A DNA stretch of 64,000 nt from Bacteroidota bacterium. GTDB taxonomy: Bacteria; Bacteroidota; Bacteroidia; Bacteroidales; WCHB1-69. Every line of letters begins with the position of its first letter. Positions within the stretch are counted from its first letter, which is position 1. Under the pieces are notes generated by a model. That model searched no databases and was not told the origin of the DNA. It saw only the letters and a list, made by a program, of their open reading frames with translations. Made by a program: the position numbers and the translations under genes. Shown here piece after piece: positions 42,941 through 52,111 of this stretch. The stretch covers positions 124,001 through 188,000 of the forward strand of contig JAEZOU010000003.1 of assembly GCA_023413895.1 (NCBI GenBank), read 5' to 3'.

Positions 42941-44923
42941 CTAAGATTCATCATTTCGTTGCAACACAATCATCGTACGCGTAGGAAGATAGAGCGATAG
43001 TCCTCCACTATTATTACTATATGTGTACTTACTATAAATGCGGGAAAAACCGCCAAACTCTTCAGAATCTGTATTCAAAACAATTGAATATCTTCCATTT
43101 TCACAATTCACATAGTAATCAGTGTAAGAATTCTGCGGAGAAAAATTTGCCACAAACAGATAATTCCCTCGCGAATATGCCAACACTTGCGTTTGGGGAT
43201 TCTGTTCTAAAACTTGCGGCAAATAGTCTAAAATAGACTCTTCTAAAAATAAATTTATCATCTCTTTATCAAATAGATAAAGATAACTATATACTAAATT
43301 TTCATCAGCAGCTAAATTCCATTGTCTTCTTGCATAGCGATACGACCAGTTGTTGCCTTCGCGGGGAAAGTCTATCCATTCTGGATGTCCAAACTCATTT
43401 CCCATAAAATTCATATACCCTCCTTGTGCCAACGAAATCGTTAATAGACGCATTATTTTATGAAGTGCTATAGCTCTTTGCACGTTTAGGGTTGCCAAAT
43501 CTTTCTGCATTGCCGTATAGATTTCTGCTCCCACCATCCTCGAAAGGAAAGTTTGGTCCCCAACCATAGCTTGATCGTGACTTTCGGAGTACGCAATCAC
43601 TTGTTCTTCAGGACGTTTATCAGTAAGACGAAAAAAAATATCACCTGGCGACCAATACTCATCAGCACACTCTTTCAACATTTTCGTCCAAAAATCTGCC
43701 ACGCCCATCGACATTCTATAATCAAAACCTACCCCTCCCAACTGGTTTGGGAATGCTAAACCCGGCAATCCGCTCACATCTTCTGCAATAGTAAAAGCCT
43801 GTGGATTAACTTGTTTCACCAACATATTAGCGAGATAGAGATAAGAAATAGCATCTTCATCTACATTATCATCAAAATATTGTGCATAATCCACAAAATC
43901 CACTCCAATTCCATGATTCACGTAGCACATACTGGTAACGCCATCAAACCGAAAACCATCAAAATGAAAAACTTCCAACCAATATTTAAGATTTGACAAT
44001 AAAAAGAAAATGGTATCACGTTTGCCATAATCGAAGCAGTGGGAATTCCACACTGGATGGATAGTGCGCTCACCTGAATGAAAATAGAGATTTCCTACTC
44101 CATCAATCTTAGAAATTCCTTCTTTCTCATTACTAACTGAGTGAGAATGAACTACATCCATAATTACAGAAATTCCCAAACGATGAGCTTCATCAATCAA
44201 TTCCATTAGCTCTTCTGGTGTTCCGAATCGGAAAGATGGTGCAAAAAAATTGGAAACTTGATAGCCAAATGAACCATAATATGGATGTTCGTGAATGGCC
44301 ATCAGTTGAATTGTATTATAGCCCAATTTTTTAATTCGAGGCAGCACATTTTCTTTAAATTCCCAATAGGTAGAGATTTTTTCTTCCTGCGCTGACATTC
44401 CGATATGTGCCTCATAAATTATAGGATGGTTAGGACGATTAGGAGAACTATAATGCCATTGATAAGGTTTTGGTGGATCCCAAACTTGTGCAGAAAATAT
44501 TTTGGTATTCTCATCTTGTACTACGCGTTGCACGTAAGCGGGCAATCGTTCATCAGCACCTCCTTGCCACACAATCCATAGTTTATATAGGTCACCATGT
44601 TTTAGGTAATTGAGGGGAATCTCTATTTCCCAATCACCATTTTCATTTTTATGCAATTCAAAATTGGATTTCACCTCCCAGTAGGTAAAATCGCCATAAA
44701 CAAAAACCTGCACAGCGTTAGGAGCTTTTTCTCGCAACACCCAGCAGGTATCTGTTTTATGCAATCCATAGTATAGATAACCATTCGCCACCTCTTTCAG
44801 TTCACGTTTTCCCTCTGTGAACTCAAGTTCGCGCAAGCGAGCCTTTTGATAACGTTTTAATAACCTTTGCGAATAAGGTTTCAGATAAGGATCTTTTTCG
44901 ACGAGTGGTGATTTCGTAATCAT
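42941..44923 (-). CDS. glgB: 1,4-alpha-glucan branching enzyme, eukaryote-like GH13 type
   Basis: A 660-residue enzyme that makes alpha-1,6 branches in glycogen. An N-terminal CBM48-like domain (about 60-140) is followed by the GH13 barrel: MDVVHSHS, the nucleophile Asp in FRFDGVTSM, the acid Glu in FTIAEDVSG, and the third acidic residue in ESHDQAM, then a C-terminal beta domain. The spacing, together with GHPEWIDFPREGNNWSY and RRQWNLA, resembles the eukaryotic branching enzymes rather than the long E. coli form. Its start codon is only 7 bases past the 3' end of RNase P RNA. Confidence 0.93.
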   Translation of the reverse strand: MITKSPLVEKDPYLKPYSQRLLKRYQKARLRELEFTEGKRELKEVANGYLYYGLHKTDTCWVLREKAPNAVQVFVYGDFTYWEVKSNFELHKNENGDWEIEIPLNYLKHGDLYKLWIVWQGGADERLPAYVQRVVQDENTKIFSAQVWDPPKPYQWHYSSPNRPNHPIIYEAHIGMSAQEEKISTYWEFKENVLPRIKKLGYNTIQLMAIHEHPYYGSFGYQVSNFFAPSFRFGTPEELMELIDEAHRLGISVIMDVVHSHSVSNEKEGISKIDGVGNLYFHSGERTIHPVWNSHCFDYGKRDTIFFLLSNLKYWLEVFHFDGFRFDGVTSMCYVNHGIGVDFVDYAQYFDDNVDEDAISYLYLANMLVKQVNPQAFTIAEDVSGLPGLAFPNQLGGVGFDYRMSMGVADFWTKMLKECADEYWSPGDIFFRLTDKRPEEQVIAYSESHDQAMVGDQTFLSRMVGAEIYTAMQKDLATLNVQRAIALHKIMRLLTISLAQGGYMNFMGNEFGHPEWIDFPREGNNWSYRYARRQWNLAADENLVYSYLYLFDKEMINLFLEESILDYLPQVLEQNPQTQVLAYSRGNYLFVANFSPQNSYTDYYVNCENGRYSIVLNTDSEEFGGFSRIYSKYTYSNNSGGLSLYLPTRTMIVLQRNDES

Positions 44924-44930
44924 AAAAATA

Positions 44931-45264
44931 AACGGCGGCTTATAAGCCGGATTCTGTCAAGTTCTGTCATTTATCTACTCTTGTGGTCACCCACAAGCTC
45001 TATCGACCTACCCTCCGAGTTAGACGAGCAGCCCTCAAGCCTCGGTTTATTTGGTCTTTCAACCCATAAGGTTTTCCCCCGTTGGTATCACTAACAACGG
45101 CGTGAGCTCTTACCTCGCGTTTTCACCCTTACTTCCGAAGAAGCGGTATCTTTTCTGTGGCACTATCTGTCATTCAATGAATGCCTTCCTGTTAGGAAGT
45201 ATGGCGCTCTGTGTTGTCCGGACTTTCCTCTCCCTTTGCAGGCAGCGACAGAATGGCCGCCGTT
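44931..45264 (-). ncRNA. rnpB: RNase P RNA (bacterial type A)
   Basis: A 334-base ribozyme that trims the 5' leader of tRNA precursors. On the minus strand it has the conserved GAGGAAAGTCCGGACA block near the 5' end (about 45218-45233) and the universal 3' region GACAGAATCCGGCTTATA (about 44942-44959). The ends pair as GCCGCCGTT-type helix P1: AACGGCGGC at 44931-44939 with GCCGCCGTT at 45256-45264. The gene sits 5 bases after the dnaN stop and 7 before glgB; no TAnnTTTG is seen in either gap. Confidence 0.95.
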
Positions 45265-45269
45265 GATTT

Positions 45270-46403
45270 TTAGTAACTTAGCATTACAGGCATAATCAAC
45301 ATCAGCAGATCTTCCTGTTCGCTATATTGTGTTGTTGGTAGTATTAAAGCAGCACGATTCGGTTCTGACATCTCTATACTGATCTCATCACAATCCATAT
45401 TTTCAATCATCTCACGTAAAAACTTAGAGTTGAAACCTATCTGCATATTTGCGCCTGTATAAACTCCGCTAATATCTTCGTCGGCTTTACTTGAATAATC
45501 CATATCTTCTGCGGTTACGTTAATCTTTTCATCTGACAAAGATAAGCGCACTTGGTAAGTAGATTGGTTAGAATACAAGCATACACGACTTATTGTTTTG
45601 TGGAAGTCTTTTCTTGACACCACCAATTTATTTGGACTTTCTACAGGAATTACATTTTGGTATGGAGGGAAATTACCCTCTTTCAAAGATGAAAATAGAA
45701 CTATATTAGCAAATTCAAAGCGTACGTGGTTTGAGTCTGTAGAGTATTCAACCTGAATTTTTTCTTCCAAACCTGTCAATACATTTTTCAACTGAATCAA
45801 AGGCTTTTTAGAAAGGATAAAGGAAGTTGGTTCATCACATTTTACAGAAGTATGCGTATATCTTACCAATTTATGAGCATCTGTTGCCACAAAAGTGATA
45901 TCATTTTCTGACAAAGCGCAAAAAACTCCCATCATATTAGGACGTAATTCATCATTTCCCGTTGCAAATAACGTTTTACTAATAGCACGTTGCAACACGG
46001 GTGCATCGATTTCGAAACGACGAGGATCTTCAATTTTCTTCAATTCTGGAAAATCTTTACCAGACTTACAACTTGAATCATACTCTCCATTTACAGCAGA
46101 GAATTTCAATCTTTCATTTTCCTCATCAATATCAAAAACGATAGGAGTTTCTGGAATTAATTTCAGAGTTTCGATAAGTGTTTTAGATGGAATAGCTACA
46201 GAACCCTCACCCTCTACATTTGACAACTGTAATACTGCCGACATTGTGGTTTCCAAATCGGAGGCTGTTAATGTAAGTGTGTTATTTTCAACTGTAAATA
46301 AAAAATTCTCCAAAATAGGCATTGTAGAATTGCTACTAGCAAGAACACCATTAATAGCGGTCAAATTCTTATAAAGGGCATCACGGGAAACAATAAATTT
46401 CAT
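45270..46403 (-). CDS. dnaN: DNA polymerase III sliding clamp (beta subunit)
   Basis: About 377 residues from ATG 46403 (MKFIVSRDALYKNL); a Met three codons earlier is also in frame. Three clamp domains of about 120 residues follow each other and end in the family-typical LLMLIMPVMLSY-like tail (usual form LIMPMR). The ring tethers the replicative polymerase to DNA. Usually dnaN is near dnaA; here it is followed by the RNase P RNA gene and glgB. Confidence 0.95.
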   Translation of the reverse strand: MKFIVSRDALYKNLTAINGVLASSNSTMPILENFLFTVENNTLTLTASDLETTMSAVLQLSNVEGEGSVAIPSKTLIETLKLIPETPIVFDIDEENERLKFSAVNGEYDSSCKSGKDFPELKKIEDPRRFEIDAPVLQRAISKTLFATGNDELRPNMMGVFCALSENDITFVATDAHKLVRYTHTSVKCDEPTSFILSKKPLIQLKNVLTGLEEKIQVEYSTDSNHVRFEFANIVLFSSLKEGNFPPYQNVIPVESPNKLVVSRKDFHKTISRVCLYSNQSTYQVRLSLSDEKINVTAEDMDYSSKADEDISGVYTGANMQIGFNSKFLREMIENMDCDEISIEMSEPNRAALILPTTQYSEQEDLLMLIMPVMLSY

Positions 46404-46429
46404 AAATATCAATCTTTAAAATTAGGCTG

Positions 46430-46437
46430 CAAACTTA
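46430..46437 (-). promoter_or_regulatory. -7 promoter element for dnaN (and probably rnpB)
   Basis: TAAGTTTG on the minus strand, perfect TAnnTTTG, 26 bases before the dnaN start. Confidence 0.65.
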
Positions 46438-46489
46438 CAAAAAAAAATTGAAATATTCGCAACGTAGATAATTTAAGTAAAAAAAATTA

Positions 46490-46497
46490 TATCTTTG
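46490..46497 (+). promoter_or_regulatory. -7 promoter element for rocD
   Basis: TATCTTTG, perfect TAnnTTTG, 48 bases before the ATG, divergent from the dnaN promoter. Confidence 0.65.
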
Positions 46498-46545
46498 CAG
46501 GCGTTAATTTTGAAACATAATAAATAACCCATAAAAAATTTAACT

Positions 46546-47772
46546 ATGATCGAAAAAATCACCTCTAGCGCACAAGCTATTGAAATGGAAGCTAAATATG
46601 GCGCACACAACTACCATCCACTCGACGCAGTTTTAGCCAAAGGCGAAGGCGTTTTTATGTGGGACGTTGAAGGTAAAAAATATTATGACTTTCTTTCTGC
46701 CTACTCTGCAGTTAACCAAGGTCACTGCCATCCTAAAATTGTAAAAGCAATGTGCGACCAAGCTAACACCTTAACTCTTACTTCAAGAGCATTTTACAAT
46801 GACTGCTTAGGTCCATACGAAAAATATATTACAGAATATTTTGGATACGATAAAGTTCTTCCTATGAACTCTGGAGCAGAGGCTGATGAAACAGCTTTAA
46901 AACTTTGTCGCAGATGGGGTTATGAAGTGAAAGGTATTCCAGAAAACCAAGCAAAAATCATTTGCTGCGATGGAAACTTCCACGGAAGAACTATCACCAT
47001 TATCTCTATGTCCAACGATCCAGATTCTTTTGGCGGTTTTGGACCTTTCACTCCTGGATTTATTCGCGTTCCTTACAATGATGTTGACGCATTAGCCAAA
47101 GCATTAGAAGAAGAAAACGTAGCAGGATTCCTTCTTGAGCCTATCCAAGGTGAAGCAGGTGTTTATGTTCCTGAAGATGGTTATTTGAAAAAAGCTTACG
47201 ATCTTTGTAAAGCAAAAAATGTACTTTTCATTGCTGACGAAGTACAAACAGGTATTGCGCGTACTGGTAAATTATTAGCTTGTGACCACGAAGGAGTTCG
47301 TCCAGACATTCTTATTTTAGGTAAAGCTCTTTCTGGTGGTACAATGCCAGTTTCTGCAGTTTTAGCAGACGATGAAATTATGTTAACCATCAAACCAGGT
47401 GAACATGGTTCTACTTTCGGTGGAAACCCAGTTGCTTGTAAAGTTGCCATGGCAGCTCTTGAAGTTGTAAAAGAGGAAAAATTGGCTGAACGCGCTGAGT
47501 ACCTCGGACAAATCTTCAGAGATGAGATGAGATCTATCCAAAGCGAAATGGTTCAACAAGTGAGAGGTAAGGGTTTATTGAATGCTGTTATCATTAAACC
47601 TAAGAATGGAAAAGAAGCTTGGGATGTTTGCGTGAAGATGAAAGAGTTGGGCGTTTTGGCAAAACCAACCCACCAACACATCATCCGTTTTGCTCCTCCA
47701 TTGGTTATCACAGAAGAACAACTTCGAGATGCAATCTCTCGCATCAAAGAAGCTATTCTTTCTTTCAACTAA
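46546..47772 (+). CDS. rocD: Ornithine--oxo-acid transaminase
   Basis: A 408-residue class III PLP aminotransferase that converts ornithine and 2-oxoglutarate to glutamate semialdehyde and glutamate. Marks: YHPLDAVLAKGEGVFMWD at the N terminus (the ornithine aminotransferase start), NSGAEADETALKLCRRWGY, FHGRTITIISMSNDP, DEVQTGIARTGKLLACDHE and the PLP-binding Lys260 in ILGKALSGG. The gene is a single unit with promoter and terminator. With carbamate kinase at 51 kb it suggests use of arginine or ornithine. Confidence 0.95.
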   Translation: MIEKITSSAQAIEMEAKYGAHNYHPLDAVLAKGEGVFMWDVEGKKYYDFLSAYSAVNQGHCHPKIVKAMCDQANTLTLTSRAFYNDCLGPYEKYITEYFGYDKVLPMNSGAEADETALKLCRRWGYEVKGIPENQAKIICCDGNFHGRTITIISMSNDPDSFGGFGPFTPGFIRVPYNDVDALAKALEEENVAGFLLEPIQGEAGVYVPEDGYLKKAYDLCKAKNVLFIADEVQTGIARTGKLLACDHEGVRPDILILGKALSGGTMPVSAVLADDEIMLTIKPGEHGSTFGGNPVACKVAMAALEVVKEEKLAERAEYLGQIFRDEMRSIQSEMVQQVRGKGLLNAVIIKPKNGKEAWDVCVKMKELGVLAKPTHQHIIRFAPPLVITEEQLRDAISRIKEAILSFN

Positions 47773-47782
47773 TAGCAAAAAT

Positions 47783-47808
47783 TTAAAAAGAGGCGTGAAC
47801 GCCTCTTT
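47783..47808. terminator. Intrinsic terminator between rocD and the DUF3137 gene
   Basis: AAAAAGAGGCG (47783-47793), loop TGAA, CGCCTCTTTTT (47798-47808) and more T. It serves rocD on the plus strand and, by its A-run, probably the converging gene whose stop is at 47812. Confidence 0.93.
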
Positions 47809-47811
47809 TTT

Positions 47812-49539
47812 TTATCCTCTAAATAGAATTTTTCTTCGGAAATTGTGGGTCGGATGTGACATTATATCTTTTTCTCTAATCACCTCTTTATCTGAATCTG
47901 GAAATTCAGCAATAGAAACATGTGATTGTCTTGAGACAGGATTATACTCGTACCAGTGTACATCAATTGTATGCCATCTTCCATCGCCTCCGTGCACTCT
48001 AACATAATCGACACGTGGAGTTTCAGAGAAACCGTGCGCCGTAACTTGTAGGTCATGCTGCGAATTATCAACCGTACGCAGAAGTTTTGTTTTTAAAATA
48101 TTTGACGTAGCACAACTCGGGTGTGCAAATATTTCTTCACCTTGATGATTCACCAAAGATTCCCACTCCCAGAAGGTTGATTTATTCAACAAATCCGCTC
48201 CGTAAATATTTTTTCGAGTTCTAATTTGTTGATAAAGAGGAATTGACAACAATGGTGCAAAAGCGAAATACACCGCACGAAAATACTCTTCGTTGATTTT
48301 CATAAATCGCTCCTTTACCAATTCAAAATTATAATCTTGGAAACGGGCGGGGTTAGTATCTATATTAAAATCATAGAAGTGTGCTGGATACACAACGTTG
48401 ATTTTCTTTCGTTTCCTCACTGAGAAATCATCACCATACGCATCTTCCGTATCTTTCATCAACGCAATAATCTGTTGTTGCGCTATAGGGGTAAAGAGCA
48501 AACGATATTCTACTTCATTATCACGATCTTTCGTTGAGAATAGCACCTCAAACTCCTGATTAGACATCATCGTGTAGGTATATTTATCCGTCAGATTTCG
48601 GGAGAATTTTTCAAGTTCACGACGTTTTCTTCTTTTACGTGAGTTAATCATAAAACCCTCATTTGCCAATCCTTCTGGTTTTCTGGAGAAGGAGAGGTTG
48701 GGGGCTGCATCATTAGCATACAGCAGGAACGTATTATTTCCATAATATGGATAGGGCTTCTCAACGGAAGCGTATAACGTTTCACTTTTAGTCACGGAAT
48801 GCATCTTTCCATCAGAGCCACGTTCCATCACCGTCCAATAGATTGTTTTAGACCCTGTATAAACTTTAGTTCCCATACTAAAATTCCTTGTAGTTGCAAT
48901 TACAAAGGGATTACCTTTAATCTCACCACTATGAGCAAATAGTACCGATGAATCCACGTTAAGAAAGCCATCATAACCGAACTCCTCATGCAACTGCTTA
49001 AGACGAGCAGCATTAAAATAGGAATCGAATTTGATATTGGGCACTGTTTTCTCTATCAATTTTGTAGGAATATCCCAACTAAAAAGCGTATTAACGGACT
49101 CCATCTGCTTCCAAGCGAGATCCAAAACATTCTTATGTTTCTGTTTAAATTCTTCAAGTTCTGAATGAAGTATTTTTTTTCTTTTTCTTAACGTTGTAAA
49201 GACATAAACTAAAAGGAATACCCCCGTAACTATCGAAATAACAATATAGGAGCGATAAAAAGCGGGATGAAAAATTGATTCATAATAAAGGGATGATAGC
49301 AAGAGAGGAATTGAAGCTATGACAAGAATCACTCTGAACAAGAGCAAACAAGAGAGCCGCTTATTATGTTTTTTTATTTTATTTAAGAGCGATTCTGCTG
49401 TTGCGCATAACTTTTGGTTTTCTTGTTTATTAATAGTTGCCTTTGCTTCAATTTCAGCGAAAGCTTCTTCTGCATTTTTTCTAAAAGCAGCCTTTAGTTC
49501 ATTTTTATAGCGCTCTAAAGGTTCATAGATATCATCCAT
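47812..49539 (-). CDS. DUF3137-type membrane protein paired with LemA
   Basis: A 575-residue protein. A charged coiled-coil N terminus (about residues 1-60) is followed by two membrane segments (about 63-85 and 92-113), another Lys/Glu-rich helix, then a large cytoplasmic-looking region. Motifs such as DSYFNAARL, FKGNPFVIAT-like and VMERGSDGKMHSVTKSET match what I recall of the DUF3137 family. It starts 8 bases after the LemA gene, so the two are one unit. Function is unknown. Confidence 0.7.
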   Translation of the reverse strand: MDDIYEPLERYKNELKAAFRKNAEEAFAEIEAKATINKQENQKLCATAESLLNKIKKHNKRLSCLLLFRVILVIASIPLLLSSLYYESIFHPAFYRSYIVISIVTGVFLLVYVFTTLRKRKKILHSELEEFKQKHKNVLDLAWKQMESVNTLFSWDIPTKLIEKTVPNIKFDSYFNAARLKQLHEEFGYDGFLNVDSSVLFAHSGEIKGNPFVIATTRNFSMGTKVYTGSKTIYWTVMERGSDGKMHSVTKSETLYASVEKPYPYYGNNTFLLYANDAAPNLSFSRKPEGLANEGFMINSRKRRKRRELEKFSRNLTDKYTYTMMSNQEFEVLFSTKDRDNEVEYRLLFTPIAQQQIIALMKDTEDAYGDDFSVRKRKKINVVYPAHFYDFNIDTNPARFQDYNFELVKERFMKINEEYFRAVYFAFAPLLSIPLYQQIRTRKNIYGADLLNKSTFWEWESLVNHQGEEIFAHPSCATSNILKTKLLRTVDNSQHDLQVTAHGFSETPRVDYVRVHGGDGRWHTIDVHWYEYNPVSRQSHVSIAEFPDSDKEVIREKDIMSHPTHNFRRKILFRG

Positions 49540-49547
49540 AAGCCATA

Positions 49548-50213
49548 CTATTTGAAGAAAACTTCGCGGGCACGCTGTTTTACATCAGAAGAAACAGAGA
49601 ATGGAATACGAGTTGTATAACGCGCGCGAGCAGCCACAATCATTTTTGTTGGCCAGTCAAAAATATCGCGATTCCACTGGTTTACCGTATCATTATACAA
49701 TGATCGAGCTGCAGTAATCTCCTTTTGCAAGTATGAATTCTGTTGCATAGCATCAGCAATAGCCGCATGAGCCTTCAGTTCTGGATAAGCTTCAACTTGC
49801 GGGAATAAGCGTGCAAAACTCATATCGATATCGCGTGCTACATCATTGCGTGATTTATTTGGATTTACTCCACCTCTATAGGCTGCGACCGTTTTCATAA
49901 CATCTTTATCTAAATCAATAGCTTTTTCCAACAATGGCACCACATTTTGCAGAATCTGCACTCTTTGTTCTAAATAATTGTCAATAGTAGAAGCATCTGC
50001 TTGTATTTTTTGCTCCAATTGTTGAAAATAATTCTTAGCTTTCACCTTCATAAACAAAAAGATGATACCAGGAAGGATTCCACAAATCCATAGAAAAATT
50101 TCAAAAATTAAAGAGCCCACCCCAATTTTTACAGGAATCTGTTTTTCAATAACATTTACATCACGACCTTCTTGATTTACATTTCCAGTTAATTCATCTA
50201 ATTCATTAGCCAT
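49548..50213 (-). CDS. LemA family protein
   Basis: About 221 residues from ATG 50213; an upstream in-frame ATG at 50279 adds 22 residues and cannot be excluded, because the promoter at 50314-50321 is upstream of both. A membrane segment at about residues 32-52 is followed by the LemA helical bundle: LEQRVQILQNVVPLLEKAI, the conserved DIDMSFARLFPQVEAYPELKA (here in place of LFAVAENYPDLKA) and ARSLYNDTVNQWNRDIFDWP. LemA proteins sit in the cytoplasmic membrane; their role is not known. Confidence 0.85.
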   Translation of the reverse strand: MANELDELTGNVNQEGRDVNVIEKQIPVKIGVGSLIFEIFLWICGILPGIIFLFMKVKAKNYFQQLEQKIQADASTIDNYLEQRVQILQNVVPLLEKAIDLDKDVMKTVAAYRGGVNPNKSRNDVARDIDMSFARLFPQVEAYPELKAHAAIADAMQQNSYLQKEITAARSLYNDTVNQWNRDIFDWPTKMIVAARARYTTRIPFSVSSDVKQRAREVFFK

Positions 50214-50313
50214 AGCATATTCTTTTTGACAGGTTCTGACACAACTTTTTACGGCAATAGGATATGAGAACCCAAGCATATCCTCTTCCGCATCAAATAG
50301 ATTTACAACGCTA

Positions 50314-50321
50314 CAAAAATA
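50314..50321 (-). promoter_or_regulatory. -7 promoter element for the LemA/DUF3137 unit
   Basis: TATTTTTG on the minus strand, perfect TAnnTTTG, 35 bases upstream of the first possible start and 101 upstream of the chosen one. Confidence 0.6.
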
Positions 50322-50442
50322 AGAAAAAGAAGCATTACTTCACACAAAAAATTTAATAAAATTCTTATTTGTACAAGAAAATCCTACACTTTTAAGAAAC
50401 TTCTCATTATCAGAATTAGAACAATACAAATTCCAACAAAAA

Positions 50443-50466
50443 AGGGCAGAAATTAACTTCTGCCCT
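50443..50466 (-). terminator. Intrinsic terminator of gmhA
   Basis: AGGGCAGAA (50443-50451), loop ATTAAC, TTCTGCCCT (50458-50466). On the minus strand it is followed by TTTTT. It ends the arcC-gmhA unit. Confidence 0.9.
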
Positions 50467-50488
50467 ATCTATTTATTTCAAAATAAAC

Positions 50489-51064
50489 TTATCCAAAAAT
50501 CTCTTTTTCGACATGTTCACACAAAATATGTCCCAACATAATATGAGCTTCTTGAATTCTAGGAGTATCGGAAGAAGGTACATTAAGCAATATGTCGGAG
50601 TATTTTTTCAAATCGCCACCAGAAACTCCTGTCATTCCAACCACAAACACCCCCATTTCTCTTGCTACTTTACAAGTTTTCAAAATATTTTCACTATTTC
50701 CTGATGTTGACAAGGCCACCAAAAGGTCTCCATTGCGAGCTGTTCCCTTTAGCAGGCGTGCATATACTTCATCATACCCATAATCGTTAGCCACGGCCGT
50801 AAGATATGAAGTATTACAATGAAGAGCTTCTGCATTAAGAGGTTCTCTATCGAAATAGAAGCGACCCGACAACTCTGCAGCCAAATGTTGTGCATCAGCA
50901 GCGCTACCTCCGTTTCCGCAAAAATGGATTTTACCTCCATTTTTCAAGGTTTTTACCATCTGAGAAACAATCAAAGCAATACGATCAATCAGCTCAGTAT
51001 CTTGCAAGATTTGCTGTTTTACTGAGATAGAATTGTGGATTGCCTTTGTGATTTGGTTTTTCAT
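50489..51064 (-). CDS. gmhA: Sedoheptulose 7-phosphate isomerase (phosphoheptose isomerase)
   Basis: A 191-residue SIS-domain enzyme that turns sedoheptulose 7-phosphate into heptose 7-phosphate for the lipopolysaccharide core. Motifs: FCGNGGSAADAQHLAAELSGRF (about residues 49-70), VALSTSGNSENI, and the C-terminal IQEAHIMLGHILCEHVE. Full length. It begins 6 bases after the carbamate kinase stop, so the two are probably co-transcribed although the pathways differ. Confidence 0.94.
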   Translation of the reverse strand: MKNQITKAIHNSISVKQQILQDTELIDRIALIVSQMVKTLKNGGKIHFCGNGGSAADAQHLAAELSGRFYFDREPLNAEALHCNTSYLTAVANDYGYDEVYARLLKGTARNGDLLVALSTSGNSENILKTCKVAREMGVFVVGMTGVSGGDLKKYSDILLNVPSSDTPRIQEAHIMLGHILCEHVEKEIFG

Positions 51065-51070
51065 ATAAAA

Positions 51071-52015
51071 CTATTTTACAATTCGAGTACCACATGCTGG
51101 ATTTCCGAGTTCGCCAGCTTCTGTTATGATACACTCTTTACCGCCATTTTCAACGAAATAGATGGCCGCACGCACTTTCGGTCCCATAGAACCTTCTGTA
51201 AAATGACCTTCTGCAAGATATTTCTTAGCTTCTTCTACAGTAATCGTATCTAAAGCTTTTTCGTTGGGTTTTCTAAAATTGATATACACTTTAGGCACAT
51301 CTGTCAGGATATAGAACTCATCGGCACGTATTTGCACTGCCGTAATTGCGGAAGCTAAATCTTTATCTATAACAGCTTCTACACCACGAATCTCATTTCC
51401 ATCTTCAACTACTGGAATACCACCGCCACCAACAGTAACCACAATATGACCTTCGTTAGCGAGTTTTTCAACGATTTCTATATTTTTCACTGCCAATGGC
51501 TTGGGGGAAGCCACCACTTTACGCCAACCATTTCCTTTAGGATCTTCTTTAAAAATTGCACCCGTTTTTTCTGCGTAAGCATCAGCCTCTTCCTTTGAAT
51601 AGTAAGGACCCACTGGTTTAGTAGGATTTTGGAACATCGGGTCATTTTTATCCACTACCACCTGAGTAACTAATGTAACCACATTACGGTTAATGCCTGC
51701 TTGTGCAAACACATTTCTAAAACCTTGTTCAATCATGTAGCCGATAGAGCCTTGTGTTTCTGAAACGCAAAAATCCATTGGCATTACTTGGGTATTGAAC
51801 ACCTGTTTACCCGCTTCATGTTGAAGCATAACATTTCCTACTTGCGGACCATTACCATGTCCGATTACAATATTGTGACCTTGTTTTACTAAACTAACTA
51901 ATGATTGACAAGTTTCTGTAACATTCTGGATTTGTTCCTGATAAGTTCCTTTCTGCCCACTTCTAAGAAGTGCATTACCTCCGAATGCTATAACTGCTAA
52001 TTTTGCCATAAACAA
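51071..52015 (-). CDS. arcC: Carbamate kinase
   Basis: A 314-residue amino-acid-kinase-fold enzyme that makes ATP from carbamoyl phosphate and ADP, the last step of the arginine deiminase or agmatine/purine routes. Marks: FGGNALLRSGQKGTYQEQ at the N terminus, GHGNGPQVGNVML, VASPKPLAVKNIEIV, VTVGGGGIPVVEDGNEIRGVEAVIDKDLASA and the C-terminal GSMGPKVRAAIYFVENGGKECIIT. It is not next to arginine deiminase or ornithine carbamoyltransferase. I see no clear promoter motif upstream. Confidence 0.95.
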   Translation of the reverse strand: MFMAKLAVIAFGGNALLRSGQKGTYQEQIQNVTETCQSLVSLVKQGHNIVIGHGNGPQVGNVMLQHEAGKQVFNTQVMPMDFCVSETQGSIGYMIEQGFRNVFAQAGINRNVVTLVTQVVVDKNDPMFQNPTKPVGPYYSKEEADAYAEKTGAIFKEDPKGNGWRKVVASPKPLAVKNIEIVEKLANEGHIVVTVGGGGIPVVEDGNEIRGVEAVIDKDLASAITAVQIRADEFYILTDVPKVYINFRKPNEKALDTITVEEAKKYLAEGHFTEGSMGPKVRAAIYFVENGGKECIITEAGELGNPACGTRIVK

Positions 52016-52048
52016 AATGGTTTTTAATGATTATTAAAAAGAATTATT

Positions 52049-52092
52049 CCGTTGCCGCTAACAAGATCCGAAGAGGTTGAAACCGGCAACGG
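52049..52092 (-). terminator. Terminator hairpin after the M13 peptidase gene
   Basis: CCGTTGCCG (52049-52057) pairs with CGGCAACGG (52084-52092) across a 26-base loop; T-rich sequence follows on the minus strand. It lies just past the peptidase stop codon. Confidence 0.7.
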
Positions 52093-52111
52093 GATAAAAG
52101 ATTATTTTTTC

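Noticed and set aside
45051..45266. Open frame over the RNase P RNA
   Set aside because: The conserved RNase P blocks and closing helix explain this stretch.
45895..46374. 159-codon plus-strand frame inside dnaN
   Set aside because: Antisense to the clamp gene; translation has no recognisable features.
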